Shown here piece after piece: positions 9,482-18,314 of a stretch of 64,000 nucleotides of DNA. A model generated the notes under the pieces. It made no database searches and had not been told where the DNA came from. It worked only from the letters and a program-made list of their open reading frames with translations. Numbering within the stretch: position 1 is the stretch's first letter; each line of letters starts with the position of its first letter. Origin of the DNA: Acetobacterium wieringae (GTDB taxonomy: Bacteria > Bacillota > Clostridia > Eubacteriales > Eubacteriaceae); NCBI RefSeq assembly GCF_026646375.1, contig NZ_JAIPPU010000012.1:1-64000 (forward strand), read 5' to 3'. A program made the translations under genes and the position numbers.

Positions 9482-10672
9482 TTATTTAGCTAACGCCAGG
9501 GTGTCTCTCGCAATCATTAATTCTTCATTGGTTGGAATCACCATTACTGTTGTTTTAGAGTCCTTATCAGAGATAATCGTTGCTTCGCCGCGTTTGCTGT
9601 TGGCAACTGGATCTAAAGAGACTCCCAAGTATTTCAAGCCTCCACAAATGGCAGCCCGGGAAGTCGTTGAGTTCTCACCTAAACCTGCTGTAAAGATAAT
9701 GCCGTCAACACCGTCCATTGCTGCAACATAAGCCCCAATAGTCGTACGGACGCGATAATGGAAGATATCCAGTGCTAATTGCGCACGTTTATTGCCATTA
9801 TTAGCTGCGCCTTCAACATCACGGAAATCTGAACTGATTCCAGATACGCCAAGTACACCTGATTTTTTATTCATCAGTACATCAACTTCTTCAACGGTGT
9901 AGCCTTTGTTAACCAGGAAAGGAATAATAGCGGGGTCAATATCACCACAACGAGTTCCCATTTCCAAACCTGCTAGTGGTGTTAATCCCATTGATGTATC
10001 AACCGATTTGCCGTTTTTAATGGCACAGAGACTGGCACCATTGCCTAAATGACAGGAAATCAGTTTTAAGTTTTCCAGTTTTTTACCCATTAATTCAGCA
10101 GCAGCCTGACTTACAAATTTGTGAGAGGTTCCGTGGAAACCATACTTTCTGATCTTGAATTTTTCATATAATTCATAAGGGAGTGGATACATGAAAGCTT
10201 CACCAGGCAAAGTCTGATGGAAAGCGGTATCAAATACTGCTACCATTGGTACGTTTGGCAGTAATTCCCGACACGCGTTAATCCCAATCAGGTTGGCTGG
10301 ATTATGAAGAGGCGCCAGTTCTGAACACTCTTCCAGGCTCTTAATAACCGCATCATCAATAACGACTGAATCAGAAAAGGTTTCAGCACCATGAACAGCC
10401 CGATGGCCAACAGCAGAAATTTCTTCTAAAGACTTCACGACCCCATGAGCAGGATCTACTAAAGCAGCCATAACAAGATTCAAAGCTTCTTTATGTGTCT
10501 TCATCGGTTGTTCTAATTTAACCTTGTCTTGACCTGGCGCTTCGTGAACCAAAACAGATCCTTCGATACCAATTCTTTCAACTAAACCTTTTGCCAAAAC
10601 TTCTTCAGTGGTCATATCAAGCAATTGATATTTAAGTGAAGAACTGCCGCAGTTAATAACAAGTACATTCAT
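9482..10672 (-). CDS. ackA: Acetate kinase
   Basis: Transfers phosphate from acetyl phosphate to ADP, giving acetate and ATP: the substrate-level phosphorylation step of acetogenic and fermentative metabolism. The 396-residue protein has the family N-terminus [17 protein letters not shown], the kinase signature [11 protein letters not shown] near residue 208, GLTPLEGL-like [16 protein letters not shown], and TAGLGENS near 330. The ATG follows AAGGAG. No pta gene is adjacent. It is divergent from tmcAL across 148 bp and ends at the hairpin 9423-9460. Confidence 0.97.
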   Translation of the reverse strand: MNVLVINCGSSSLKYQLLDMTTEEVLAKGLVERIGIEGSVLVHEAPGQDKVKLEQPMKTHKEALNLVMAALVDPAHGVVKSLEEISAVGHRAVHGAETFSDSVVIDDAVIKSLEECSELAPLHNPANLIGINACRELLPNVPMVAVFDTAFHQTLPGEAFMYPLPYELYEKFKIRKYGFHGTSHKFVSQAAAELMGKKLENLKLISCHLGNGASLCAIKNGKSVDTSMGLTPLAGLEMGTRCGDIDPAIIPFLVNKGYTVEEVDVLMNKKSGVLGVSGISSDFRDVEGAANNGNKRAQLALDIFHYRVRTTIGAYVAAMDGVDGIIFTAGLGENSTTSRAAICGGLKYLGVSLDPVANSKRGEATIISDKDSKTTVMVIPTNEELMIARDTLALAK

Positions 10673-10820
10673 TAATAATTACTCTCCTTTAGTTTTTTAT
10701 TGATTACGTTTCATACGTTCTATATAATAACAGTAATAAGCAAATAATACCATTATTTTTTTGTCATATTTCGATAATAAATTAAAAAATTGCTATTTTT
10801 TTAACAAAAGAGAGGCCAAT

Positions 10821-12092
10821 ATGAAAATTCTTGGTATCATTGCCGAATATAATCCGTTTCACTTGGGTCATGCCTGGCAAATCGAAGCTTCGAAAAAGGA
10901 AAGTCAGTGCGATGCCGTGATGGTTCTTATGAGTGGCAGTCTAATGCAACGAGGCGAATTCGCTATTTTAAATAAGTGGGAACGTACCCGCCTGGCGCTT
11001 ACCGCTGGCGTAGATTTGGTCTGTGAACTGCCTTTTGTTTACGCCTGCCAAAGTGCCGAAGCCTTTGCACATGGCGGAATTAAAATTTTTAATGCCACCG
11101 GAGTGATTGATATCCTCTCTTTTGGTTCCGAATTCGGACATCTCCGCCCATTGAACAATCTGGCTGAAATACTGGTTCAAGAACCAGTTGAATTTAAAAA
11201 TTTTCTTAAACAGGGGTTGGCAACCGGAGTATCTTTTCCCCGTGCCAGAGAGCAGGCGGTTCGTTCCTACCTGGGTCATGAGGCAGGTAATCTTCTTAAT
11301 ACCCCAAACAACATCCTGGCTCTTGAATATCTCAAAGCGCTTCATAAAACCCAAAGTACCATCGATTCAATGACCGTTAAACGGCAAGGAGCCGACTATC
11401 ACAGCTTGTTGCCCTCTAAATATCTCAGCGCCAGTGGCATTCGATCGATTTTAAAGGAGGCCCTTGTCCAGCCGGAAGCAGCATCTGCTATTTTAAAAAA
11501 TTTGGATAACAAACTCCCTTATTTACCTGACATGCTGATTAATCCATTTAAAAAAAACTACAATCTCCAGGGTGATGATTTTTTTCTCAACGCCCTGAGA
11601 CTGCAGATCCTTTCCCATGATGTGCATCACCTTAAAAATACCCCCTATGTAAATGAAGGACTCGAGCATAAAATCAGAGATTCATTTAAAATCGCTACCA
11701 GTCTGGATGAGTGCGTCAGTAAAATCATCTCAAAACGCACTCCTCAAACCCGGGTTCGTCGGATTCTGTGCAATCGGCTACTAGAACTTGACAAGGAAAG
11801 TTTAAACCTTTTTCAAGCCGAATCGTTTATCCCTTACCTTCGGGTACTGGGTTTTAATCAAACTGGCACCGCTATCCTGAAAGCAATAAAAAAACAGGGA
11901 CAGTTACCAATTCTTACCAACTTGAAGAAAAGCCGTTTTAGCTTGACTCCCCTCCAAAAAAAAATGCTCTACTATGATTGTCGGGCCACTGACCTTCACA
12001 ATCAGTTTTACGAAACCGTGTATCGCTATCATCGGGACTACACGCAGAGACCGGTTCAAGAATCGCCCAATACTTGGCCTTCCTTTCAATAA
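10821..12092 (+). CDS. tmcAL: tRNA(Met) cytidine acetate ligase TmcAL
   Basis: ATP-dependent ligase that uses free acetate to make N4-acetylcytidine at the wobble base of elongator tRNA-Met (YlbM family). The 423-residue product starts GIIAEYNPFHLGHAWQI, a nucleotidyltransferase-like HxGH motif, and contains the conserved SGSLMQRGEFAILNKWERT and ASGIRS segments. The ATG at 10821 follows AGAGG; upstream in-frame codons lack a ribosome binding site. In B. subtilis ylbM also lies close to ylbN (yceD) and rpmF, so the neighbourhood is conserved apart from the intervening ackA. Confidence 0.93.
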   Translation: MKILGIIAEYNPFHLGHAWQIEASKKESQCDAVMVLMSGSLMQRGEFAILNKWERTRLALTAGVDLVCELPFVYACQSAEAFAHGGIKIFNATGVIDILSFGSEFGHLRPLNNLAEILVQEPVEFKNFLKQGLATGVSFPRAREQAVRSYLGHEAGNLLNTPNNILALEYLKALHKTQSTIDSMTVKRQGADYHSLLPSKYLSASGIRSILKEALVQPEAASAILKNLDNKLPYLPDMLINPFKKNYNLQGDDFFLNALRLQILSHDVHHLKNTPYVNEGLEHKIRDSFKIATSLDECVSKIISKRTPQTRVRRILCNRLLELDKESLNLFQAESFIPYLRVLGFNQTGTAILKAIKKQGQLPILTNLKKSRFSLTPLQKKMLYYDCRATDLHNQFYETVYRYHRDYTQRPVQESPNTWPSFQ

Positions 12093-12160
12093 TACGCAGC
12101 TGACCATAGTTAATAAAGTCCCTTATTCTGGGCTAATTTCACAGTTCAAAGGAGAATACG

Positions 12161-13717
12161 ATGCTTTTCTTTAATAAAGAAAAAAACGATTTATCTAAAA
12201 AACCAGTCCTTTATCCCCCAGCCGGTCCAGTCCAGGGGCAATTTCGACGGGGCATTTCGAGTTATAAAGGGATTCCCTATGCGCTCCCTCCCATCTGTAG
12301 TCGTCGCTTTAAAGCCCCTGAAGCGATGCCACCTTGGGAGGATGTTCGTGATTGCTCAAAACATGGCAGCGCTGCGCTTCAAATGGGTGGTATAACCGTC
12401 GATTCCCCAGGCACTTACCATATGGATGGTAAAAGCGAAGATTGTCTATTTTTAAATATCTGGACTCCGGCTATTAAGGCAGATGAACGCTTGCCAGTGT
12501 ATGTTTTTATTCATGGCGGCGCTTTTTCATCGGGCTCCGGCTCCGAAATAATTTATGATGGCGGCCGGATGGCTCAGGAAGGCGTCGTGGTTGTCACAAT
12601 CAATTACCGGTTGGGTGCGCTGGGATTTCTGGCAACCCGAGGATTACTTGAAGAATCCGGTACCACTGGTAATTATGGTTTGCTCGATCAGATCCAGGCC
12701 CTTCATTGGCTTCATGCCAACATTGAAACCTTTGGTGGAGATCCTGCTCGAATCACGATTGGCGGCCAGTCTGCCGGTGCCTACAGTGTCACAGCTTTGT
12801 TGCTGTCGCCTCTGGCAAAAGGGCTTTTTCACCAGGCTGTAGTTGAAAGTGGATCGATTTTTTCAATTTCAGCCTTTTCAGTGCTCAATCGCGGTCAGCT
12901 AGAAAAAACCCTGGATAATGGAACACTACTGTGCGACTTGTATGGGATTGACGATTCAGCTGCTGGTCTGGAAAAGTTGCGAGCTCTTCCTGGTGATGTT
13001 TTCGCAGCACTTTCCATGGTTAAGTCTAACCAAGCAACGGTTCCAAACGCTTTTGGTTTTTGGCCAGTATATGATGGCGTAGTCTTACCAAAAGACCCTG
13101 TTCAGGCACTCAAAAATGGCGAACTCAACTCTGTAAAAATTCTTGCGGGCTATAATACCGATGAGTCGTCTCTATTTATAAAGAGTCACACGAATCTTGG
13201 TATCTATCAGATGCTTTGTTATCATATCTTTGGACCTCAAAATGCTCCAAAAGCTATGGAACATTTTTATGTCGATGCCGAACATTCGCCACTTAAGCGT
13301 ACTCAGGAGATTTATACCTATTCTGCTTTTCTCATCGGGATGGTTATGATGGCTAAAAAATATGCCGAGTTGGGCGAAGATGTCTATTTTTACAATTTTG
13401 ACTTTGATCCGACGATTCTAAAAATTGTTGGATTGAATACCGCCCATGGGATGGAACTGCCCTTTGTTTTTGGCAACGGCATTGGACAGCGCCGAGCTAC
13501 CAAGATCAGTAATTTGTCCTGGATCATGCAGCAATCCTGGGTCAATTTTATAAAATACGGCAATCCTAATTTCAGAGTTGAGTATAAGGGGCAGATCATC
13601 TGGCCAAAATTTGATCCTGAAAATCAATACATCATGGTTTTTGACACGCAGCTTTCCAGCAAAATTCTACCCAATCAGGAGGATCTGGAATTTTTGGAAA
13701 CGCTGATGTTTGGATAA
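12161..13717 (+). CDS. Type-B carboxylesterase (para-nitrobenzyl esterase-like)
   Basis: Alpha/beta-hydrolase of the carboxylesterase type-B family, about 518 residues and full length. Visible features are the oxyanion-hole HGGAF (near 118), the nucleophile elbow GGQSAGA with Ser204, an acidic residue in NTDESSLF, and the catalytic histidine in the TAHGMELPFVFG segment. There is no signal peptide, so it should be cytoplasmic. Substrate is unknown; family members hydrolyse carboxylic esters. The ATG follows AAAGGAG. It follows tmcAL by 68 bp with no obvious terminator, but a functional link is not implied. Confidence 0.9.
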   Translation: MLFFNKEKNDLSKKPVLYPPAGPVQGQFRRGISSYKGIPYALPPICSRRFKAPEAMPPWEDVRDCSKHGSAALQMGGITVDSPGTYHMDGKSEDCLFLNIWTPAIKADERLPVYVFIHGGAFSSGSGSEIIYDGGRMAQEGVVVVTINYRLGALGFLATRGLLEESGTTGNYGLLDQIQALHWLHANIETFGGDPARITIGGQSAGAYSVTALLLSPLAKGLFHQAVVESGSIFSISAFSVLNRGQLEKTLDNGTLLCDLYGIDDSAAGLEKLRALPGDVFAALSMVKSNQATVPNAFGFWPVYDGVVLPKDPVQALKNGELNSVKILAGYNTDESSLFIKSHTNLGIYQMLCYHIFGPQNAPKAMEHFYVDAEHSPLKRTQEIYTYSAFLIGMVMMAKKYAELGEDVYFYNFDFDPTILKIVGLNTAHGMELPFVFGNGIGQRRATKISNLSWIMQQSWVNFIKYGNPNFRVEYKGQIIWPKFDPENQYIMVFDTQLSSKILPNQEDLEFLETLMFG

Positions 13718-13803
13718 ATCACTAACCTTACGGGCCGAAATCTAATCAGTCAATACCCAATATAAAATGTACCTTTTAAATCCATTAATCTTTCCATATT
13801 ATC

Positions 13804-13832
13804 TTGCAAAATTCCAAAAAAAATGCTACATT
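13804..13832 (+). promoter_or_regulatory. Candidate promoter for the Cache/CheW gene
   Basis: TTGCAA, 17 bp, TACATT (4/6 and 4/6 matches). Predicted transcription would start near 13839, just before the terminator-like hairpin 13854-13898. Moderate support only. Confidence 0.4.
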
Positions 13833-13853
13833 AACTAGAACAAAAATTATTGC

Positions 13854-13898
13854 AAAGATGCTTAAAATGGAGTATTTTTACCATTAAGCATCTTTTTT
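13854..13898 (+). terminator. Terminator-like hairpin ahead of the CheW gene
   Basis: A 12-bp perfect stem (13854-13865 with 13884-13895), extended by TGG/CCA across a two-base bulge, followed by six T. It lies only 8 bp before the AAGGAG of the downstream gene. It either ends the esterase transcript or acts as a leader attenuator for the CheW gene, because a candidate promoter lies just upstream. Confidence 0.7.
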
Positions 13899-13918
13899 AA
13901 TAACTAAGGAGATTGAAA

Positions 13919-16489
13919 ATGATAATATACAAACAAAAGGATTTTTTAACCTATATGCCTGATGTGCAGGAGTGCAATAAAAGCATCTCTGATTTAAATG
14001 ACCAGTGGGATAATATTAAACTGCTTTCTGAAATCAACTGTCCCATCCAATCAAAAAGTGTTCTTCCCAATATGACAAAAATTCAAAATGGTTTTATTGA
14101 TTTGCAGGAAGAACTGATTGACACCCTCGTTTCTGAAAAACTTAAAAAAATGGAACAAAAGATTATTTCGAAAACCCAGGTAGCTATTGATATTCTCATC
14201 CGCAACCTGTTCGAGAGAACAGCAGACATTGGTTTTCTGGCTACTGATGACGATATTCGTCGCTTTGTTGAAAATCAGGATCGTACTGACAGTGACCGCA
14301 ACTTGATTCTAAAACGTATGCGGGACTATGTTGCGAAATACTCCGTTTATGAAGATATTATCGTCCTCGATAATAATTACCGGGTATTGGCAAACCTTGA
14401 CGAGCAAAATGAAATCCTGGGAAAACAAATCAAGGGACCCAATCTGATCAAGACAATGGATGGGGAACAAAATTTCGTCGAGTATTTTAAGAATTCAAAA
14501 CTCCAGTATGGCGATAAAAATTCCCATGTTTTTTCCAGTCGAATCTGCCGGGAAGGGACTTCCCAGGCGATCGGTCTGATCTGTTTGTGTTTCCGCTTCG
14601 AAAATGAAATGTCTCAAATCTTTGAAAAATTAACTACCGATTATGACGGCTCAGTGATGACCATCATTGACGATGCCAACATGGTCATCGCCAGCAGTGA
14701 TGAAAACCATGTCCCCACCGGTACCATTGTTGAACCCGTCGAATCTGGGGTTAATGGGGTTGTCTACTATCGAGGTTCCGATTATATCGCCAAAACCATT
14801 GCCACTCAAGGTTACCAGAAATACTATGGTCTGGGCTGGAAAGGCCATGTGATGCTACCTCTCCATCTGGCTTTCCGGGATAACCGAAATCTGAAAAGCA
14901 TTGATTCATCGGTAACCACTGGTTTGATGCACCAGGCCGACTCATTTTCGTCAGAACTGAATGAAATTATCAATAAAACCCAAACCATTAACGGCTCACT
15001 CAAACGCATTGTCTACAACGGTCAGATCATTGCCAGAGATGATAGTATCGATGCCGAGTATTCACGCCTAAAACCAATCTTGAGAGCCATTGGACGGATC
15101 GGTACCAACACCAGCAGTCTTTTTCAAAGCTCCGTTTCCAATCTGTTTTCAACGGTTGTCTCAACCAGCCTCGTCGACACCAGTTTTTTAGCCTCGCTAT
15201 CGGTGGACATCATGGATCGGAACCTTTATGAACGCGCTAATGATTGCCGTTGGTGGGCATTGGATTCGACGATCCGGCGTATTCTTGCGAAAGACGTACG
15301 AACAACTTCTGAAGAAAAACAGTTAACTGAGATTCTTACCTACATCAATGACCTTTACACCGTTTATAGCAATCTATTTATTTTTGATAAAACCGGAACC
15401 ATCGTTGCCGTGTCAAACCCAAATCGAAGTGAAGACATTGGCAAAACGCTCTCAGACCCCTATATCAATGAAGTACTGGCTAATTCCAAACAGGAAAAGT
15501 ATTTTGTTTCGCCCTTTGAGCAAACAGAATTGTATGATCATCGCCACACTTATATTTACGGGGCTTCCATCACCGACTTTAATAACCCTAACCGCGCTGT
15601 TGGTGGTATCGGCATCGTCTTTGACAGTGAAGATCAGTTTCGGACTATTTTAGAAGAGTCCCTCCATTCTGATAATAGTTCATTTGCAGTCTTTACCGAT
15701 CGTAAAAAAATGATTCTATCAACAACGAACCAAGCGTATAAAGTCGGCGATGCACTGGATTTGCCCGATGAGATGTTCACTGTTGCCAATGGGAAAACCA
15801 GATCTGAAATTCTTGTTTATGAAAACAGTTATTATTCAATTGGCTGCGCCTGTTCTTGCTGTTATCGCGAATACAAAAATTCAGATGGATACCATAATGA
15901 TGTCATTGCTTTTGTTTTCGAAAAAATGGCGGATTATGCAGAAATAACGATCAACAAATCCAATGACAAGGAAATCGAGCAATCCGATTTTGCCTTCTCA
16001 ATGACCAATGAACATAAGAAGTTGGCTACCTTTGTTATAAACGGTCAGGTTTATGGTCTAGAACAATCCTATGTTATTGAAGCACTCGAAGCCAGCAAAA
16101 CCATTTCAGTCCCAGGTACCAATGCAGTAATTCGTGGAGCTGTAGAATTTAATGATCACTATTATGCAGTGGTCGATGCTCTGGCCTTATTTGATAAAAA
16201 TGATCCCAGCCGGAACACGTCACATCTGCTTTTGTTACAATTATCTGAAGATGAAATGATCGCCATTCAAGTTGAAAAATTGGTGAGTGTCCTGGAAATT
16301 AATTTAAATGATATCCAACCCGTAGAAATTTCATCAGCGATAACGGGCATTATCTGTCTGAGTGATGGTTCAGACAGAACCATTCTGGAAATGGATCCGC
16401 AAATTATTCTTGAAAAACTTGTTGAAAACCAGGTTGATGAAGATCTTGAAGCAGCACTTCCCCTACTTGAGTCGATCGAAACAAATTAA
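13919..16489 (+). CDS. Soluble double-Cache-like sensor with C-terminal CheW domain
   Basis: An 856-residue protein with no transmembrane segment or signal peptide. Two related sensor regions are visible: one from about residue 85 (RNLFERTADIGFLATDDDIRR) and one from about 435 (RNLYERANDCRWWALDSTIRR), each followed by a Cache/PAS-like fold (IIVLDNNYRVLAN; LFIFDKTGTIVAVS). A CheW-like domain occupies about 695-845 (ATFVINGQVYGLEQSYVIEAL; IRGAVEFNDHYYAVVD). It may couple a cytoplasmic ligand to a CheA array; no other chemotaxis gene is nearby. A CACSCC cluster near 640 could bind metal. The ATG at 13919 has AAGGAG at 7 bp. Domain assignment is by eye. Confidence 0.75.
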   Translation: MIIYKQKDFLTYMPDVQECNKSISDLNDQWDNIKLLSEINCPIQSKSVLPNMTKIQNGFIDLQEELIDTLVSEKLKKMEQKIISKTQVAIDILIRNLFERTADIGFLATDDDIRRFVENQDRTDSDRNLILKRMRDYVAKYSVYEDIIVLDNNYRVLANLDEQNEILGKQIKGPNLIKTMDGEQNFVEYFKNSKLQYGDKNSHVFSSRICREGTSQAIGLICLCFRFENEMSQIFEKLTTDYDGSVMTIIDDANMVIASSDENHVPTGTIVEPVESGVNGVVYYRGSDYIAKTIATQGYQKYYGLGWKGHVMLPLHLAFRDNRNLKSIDSSVTTGLMHQADSFSSELNEIINKTQTINGSLKRIVYNGQIIARDDSIDAEYSRLKPILRAIGRIGTNTSSLFQSSVSNLFSTVVSTSLVDTSFLASLSVDIMDRNLYERANDCRWWALDSTIRRILAKDVRTTSEEKQLTEILTYINDLYTVYSNLFIFDKTGTIVAVSNPNRSEDIGKTLSDPYINEVLANSKQEKYFVSPFEQTELYDHRHTYIYGASITDFNNPNRAVGGIGIVFDSEDQFRTILEESLHSDNSSFAVFTDRKKMILSTTNQAYKVGDALDLPDEMFTVANGKTRSEILVYENSYYSIGCACSCCYREYKNSDGYHNDVIAFVFEKMADYAEITINKSNDKEIEQSDFAFSMTNEHKKLATFVINGQVYGLEQSYVIEALEASKTISVPGTNAVIRGAVEFNDHYYAVVDALALFDKNDPSRNTSHLLLLQLSEDEMIAIQVEKLVSVLEINLNDIQPVEISSAITGIICLSDGSDRTILEMDPQIILEKLVENQVDEDLEAALPLLESIETN

Positions 16490-16530
16490 AGTTTACAATA
16501 ATATAAATCGGAATATAACTACTGAAAAAA

Positions 16531-16580
16531 ACCGGGTGCAGCAATAGCCTTCAATAATAGGCTTTCTGCGCCCGGTCTTT
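16531..16580. terminator. Bidirectional terminator between CheW and Rieske genes
   Basis: Long stem with outer arms ACCGGGTGCAG (16531-16541) and CTGCGCCCGGT (16566-16576, one G-U), an inner AGCCT/AGGCT helix, T-rich on the plus side and A-rich before it, so it can serve both convergent genes. Confidence 0.85.
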
Positions 16581-16588
16581 TATTATGT

Positions 16589-16924
16589 TTACTTCGCATC
16601 AACATCAATCAGTATCGCACCGTCTTCGACCTTTACCGGAAAACTCCGATCATTTTCCATTTTAAATTCTAAAAATAAAATTTTCGGTTTTCCTAAACCC
16701 TTACCAGTTTTTGCGTCATACTTTGCTCCATGTCTTGGACAGGTAATAACACCATCCCGCAAGGTACCTTTATACAAAGATCCTCCCATGTGGGGGCATT
16801 TATTTGAGATGGCGTAATAATCCCCATCCACCTTCGTCAGTAGTATTTTTTCGTTATCCAATTCAATCAGTTTTTTCTCAGTTTGTACAAACTCCTGTAT
16901 TTCAGCAACTTTTTTAAACCCCAT
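16589..16924 (-). CDS. Rieske [2Fe-2S] ferredoxin-like protein
   Basis: A 111-residue single-domain Rieske protein. The ligands form CPH (C43, H45) and CPRH (C62, H65), spaced 16 residues apart. There is no membrane anchor or signal peptide, so it resembles soluble Rieske ferredoxins of the NirD type rather than a bc1-complex subunit. Its electron partner cannot be deduced: the neighbours are a CheW-type sensor and a DUF5661 gene. The ATG has AGGAGGG upstream. It appears monocistronic and ends at the shared terminator 16531-16580. Confidence 0.88.
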   Translation of the reverse strand: MGFKKVAEIQEFVQTEKKLIELDNEKILLTKVDGDYYAISNKCPHMGGSLYKGTLRDGVITCPRHGAKYDAKTGKGLGKPKILFLEFKMENDRSFPVKVEDGAILIDVDAK

Positions 16925-17001
16925 TTTTCCCTCCTATGAGCGTAATTTTAGTTGTTTTACCCTAAATATATAATCCCAAACAAAACACATTTACTCATTG
17001 A

Positions 17002-17030
17002 TTGACAAATATATTGATTTTCCTTATAAT
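17002..17030 (+). promoter_or_regulatory. Perfect-consensus sigma-A promoter
   Basis: TTGACA, exactly 17 bp, TATAAT: 12 of 12 consensus bases. The start site should lie near 17037, about 60 nt before the ATG at 17097. Confidence 0.85.
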
Positions 17031-17096
17031 AAAACTGAGCATTATTAAATTCAACCAGAATTGTCACATTTCAAAATTTTAAGAAGAGGTGATATT

Positions 17097-17369
17097 ATGT
17101 CAGCAAAAAAAGTATTTACAACCGAGCAGGCAAAAGAAATTGGCAGAATGCTAGGAATCAGTTGGAGTAAATTTGACATTGAACAGTTTCGAATGGGCAT
17201 GGATGTTGAGCTCGAGCATGGCACAGATAACTCGCGCACAAACGTAACCGGAGATGATCCTTTCGTCACCGGAAAAATTGCCCTAGCTCATTTAAATGAA
17301 TTTCCCGACTATTATACCCGTCTGGAAAAAATGGAAAAAGAGGCCGAGGCTTTTTGGGAAGGCAAATAA
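17097..17369 (+). CDS. DUF5661-family small protein
   Basis: A 90-residue protein that I associate with DUF5661 from its pattern EIGRMLGISWSKFDIEQF, MDVELEHG and KIALAHLNEFPDYYTRL. Its function is unknown. It is soluble and acidic, with no signal peptide, membrane segment or cysteine. The ATG follows AGAGGTG; an in-frame start 12 codons upstream lacks a ribosome binding site. The gene stands alone between a perfect-consensus promoter (17002-17030) and a strong terminator (17388-17421), suggesting high constitutive expression. No functional inference is made from neighbours. Confidence 0.8.
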   Translation: MSAKKVFTTEQAKEIGRMLGISWSKFDIEQFRMGMDVELEHGTDNSRTNVTGDDPFVTGKIALAHLNEFPDYYTRLEKMEKEAEAFWEGK

Positions 17370-17387
17370 TTTTTAACGATAACCACA

Positions 17388-17421
17388 AGAGAATTCTTTG
17401 ACCAAAGGATTCTCTTTTTTT
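17388..17421 (+). terminator. Terminator of the DUF5661 gene
   Basis: A 13-bp stem (17388-17400 with 17403-17415, one G-U) with a tight loop and a run of seven T. Confidence 0.85.
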
Positions 17422-17637
17422 ATCTGTTCCATTTTGTCCTTCTCAGAGTCAAAACCGAAAAATTAACGACTGAGATATTTTTTTCTTTATACCCACTACT
17501 GCACAGAAAGACGCTCACCTTTATTATTTTACACAGCTGACAACAAATGAACTTTTGTAAGTTTAACTAAAAAAGATTCATGATCCACTTATATTCCGCT
17601 TTTCAAAGATTTTACGAGAAACCAACCTTTCCACAAT

Positions 17638-18288
17638 TTACTTTTCGCCATCTAAAATCGTAATGATTTGTAAAAAAATATCTTGGATTCCACCATCTCC
17701 CTTGATTTTATGAAGGATTCCTTTGTTTTTGTAGAACTGGAGAATTGGCTCTGTTGTTCGATTATAAATAGCTAACCGATCTAAAATGATTTCTTCCTGA
17801 TCATCGGCGCGGTGAATTAAAGGGGTTCCACACACATCACATTTTCCCACTACCTTCGGCGGGTTATATTTAATATGATAACTTTCACCACATTTTGGAC
17901 AAACCCGTCGTCCCATAATGCGTTCAACAATGATCTCTTTTGGCACATCAATCAAAAAAACAAAATTAATCTGTTCATTCTTTGTCTTCATGATCTGGTC
18001 CAGTGCCTTAGCTTGCTTTTCGTCCCGGGGAAAGCCATCAAGCAAAAAGCCCTTCATGCTGTCACCTTTTTTTAAGCGTTCATCAACAAGCCCAATCGTG
18101 AGCCGATCAGGAACTAACTGACCTTTTTCCATATAAGCGCTTATTTCTTTGCCTTCAGTTGTGCCTTCTTTAATTTTTTTTCGAAAGATGTCCCCGGTCG
18201 AAATATGGGGAATGCCATAGTGTTCGCAAATCAATTTTGCCTGAGTGCCCTTCCCCCCTCCGGGGGTTCCTAATAAAATTATTCTCAC
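17638..18288 (-). CDS. adk: Adenylate kinase
   Basis: Interconverts ATP + AMP and 2 ADP. The 216-residue long-form enzyme has the P-loop GTPGGGKGTQAK, the LDGFPRDEKQA motif near residue 82, and a zinc-binding LID with CPKCG and CDVCG (four cysteines) at about 128-150, as in Gram-positive enzymes. It starts with GTG, preceded by GGAGG at 7 bp. In most bacteria adk lies in the ribosomal protein operon after secY; here it stands after an HD-GYP gene. Confidence 0.96.
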   Translation of the reverse strand: MRIILLGTPGGGKGTQAKLICEHYGIPHISTGDIFRKKIKEGTTEGKEISAYMEKGQLVPDRLTIGLVDERLKKGDSMKGFLLDGFPRDEKQAKALDQIMKTKNEQINFVFLIDVPKEIIVERIMGRRVCPKCGESYHIKYNPPKVVGKCDVCGTPLIHRADDQEEIILDRLAIYNRTTEPILQFYKNKGILHKIKGDGGIQDIFLQIITILDGEK

Positions 18289-18314
18289 AAATAATCCTCC
18301 AAAAATTTATTGTG

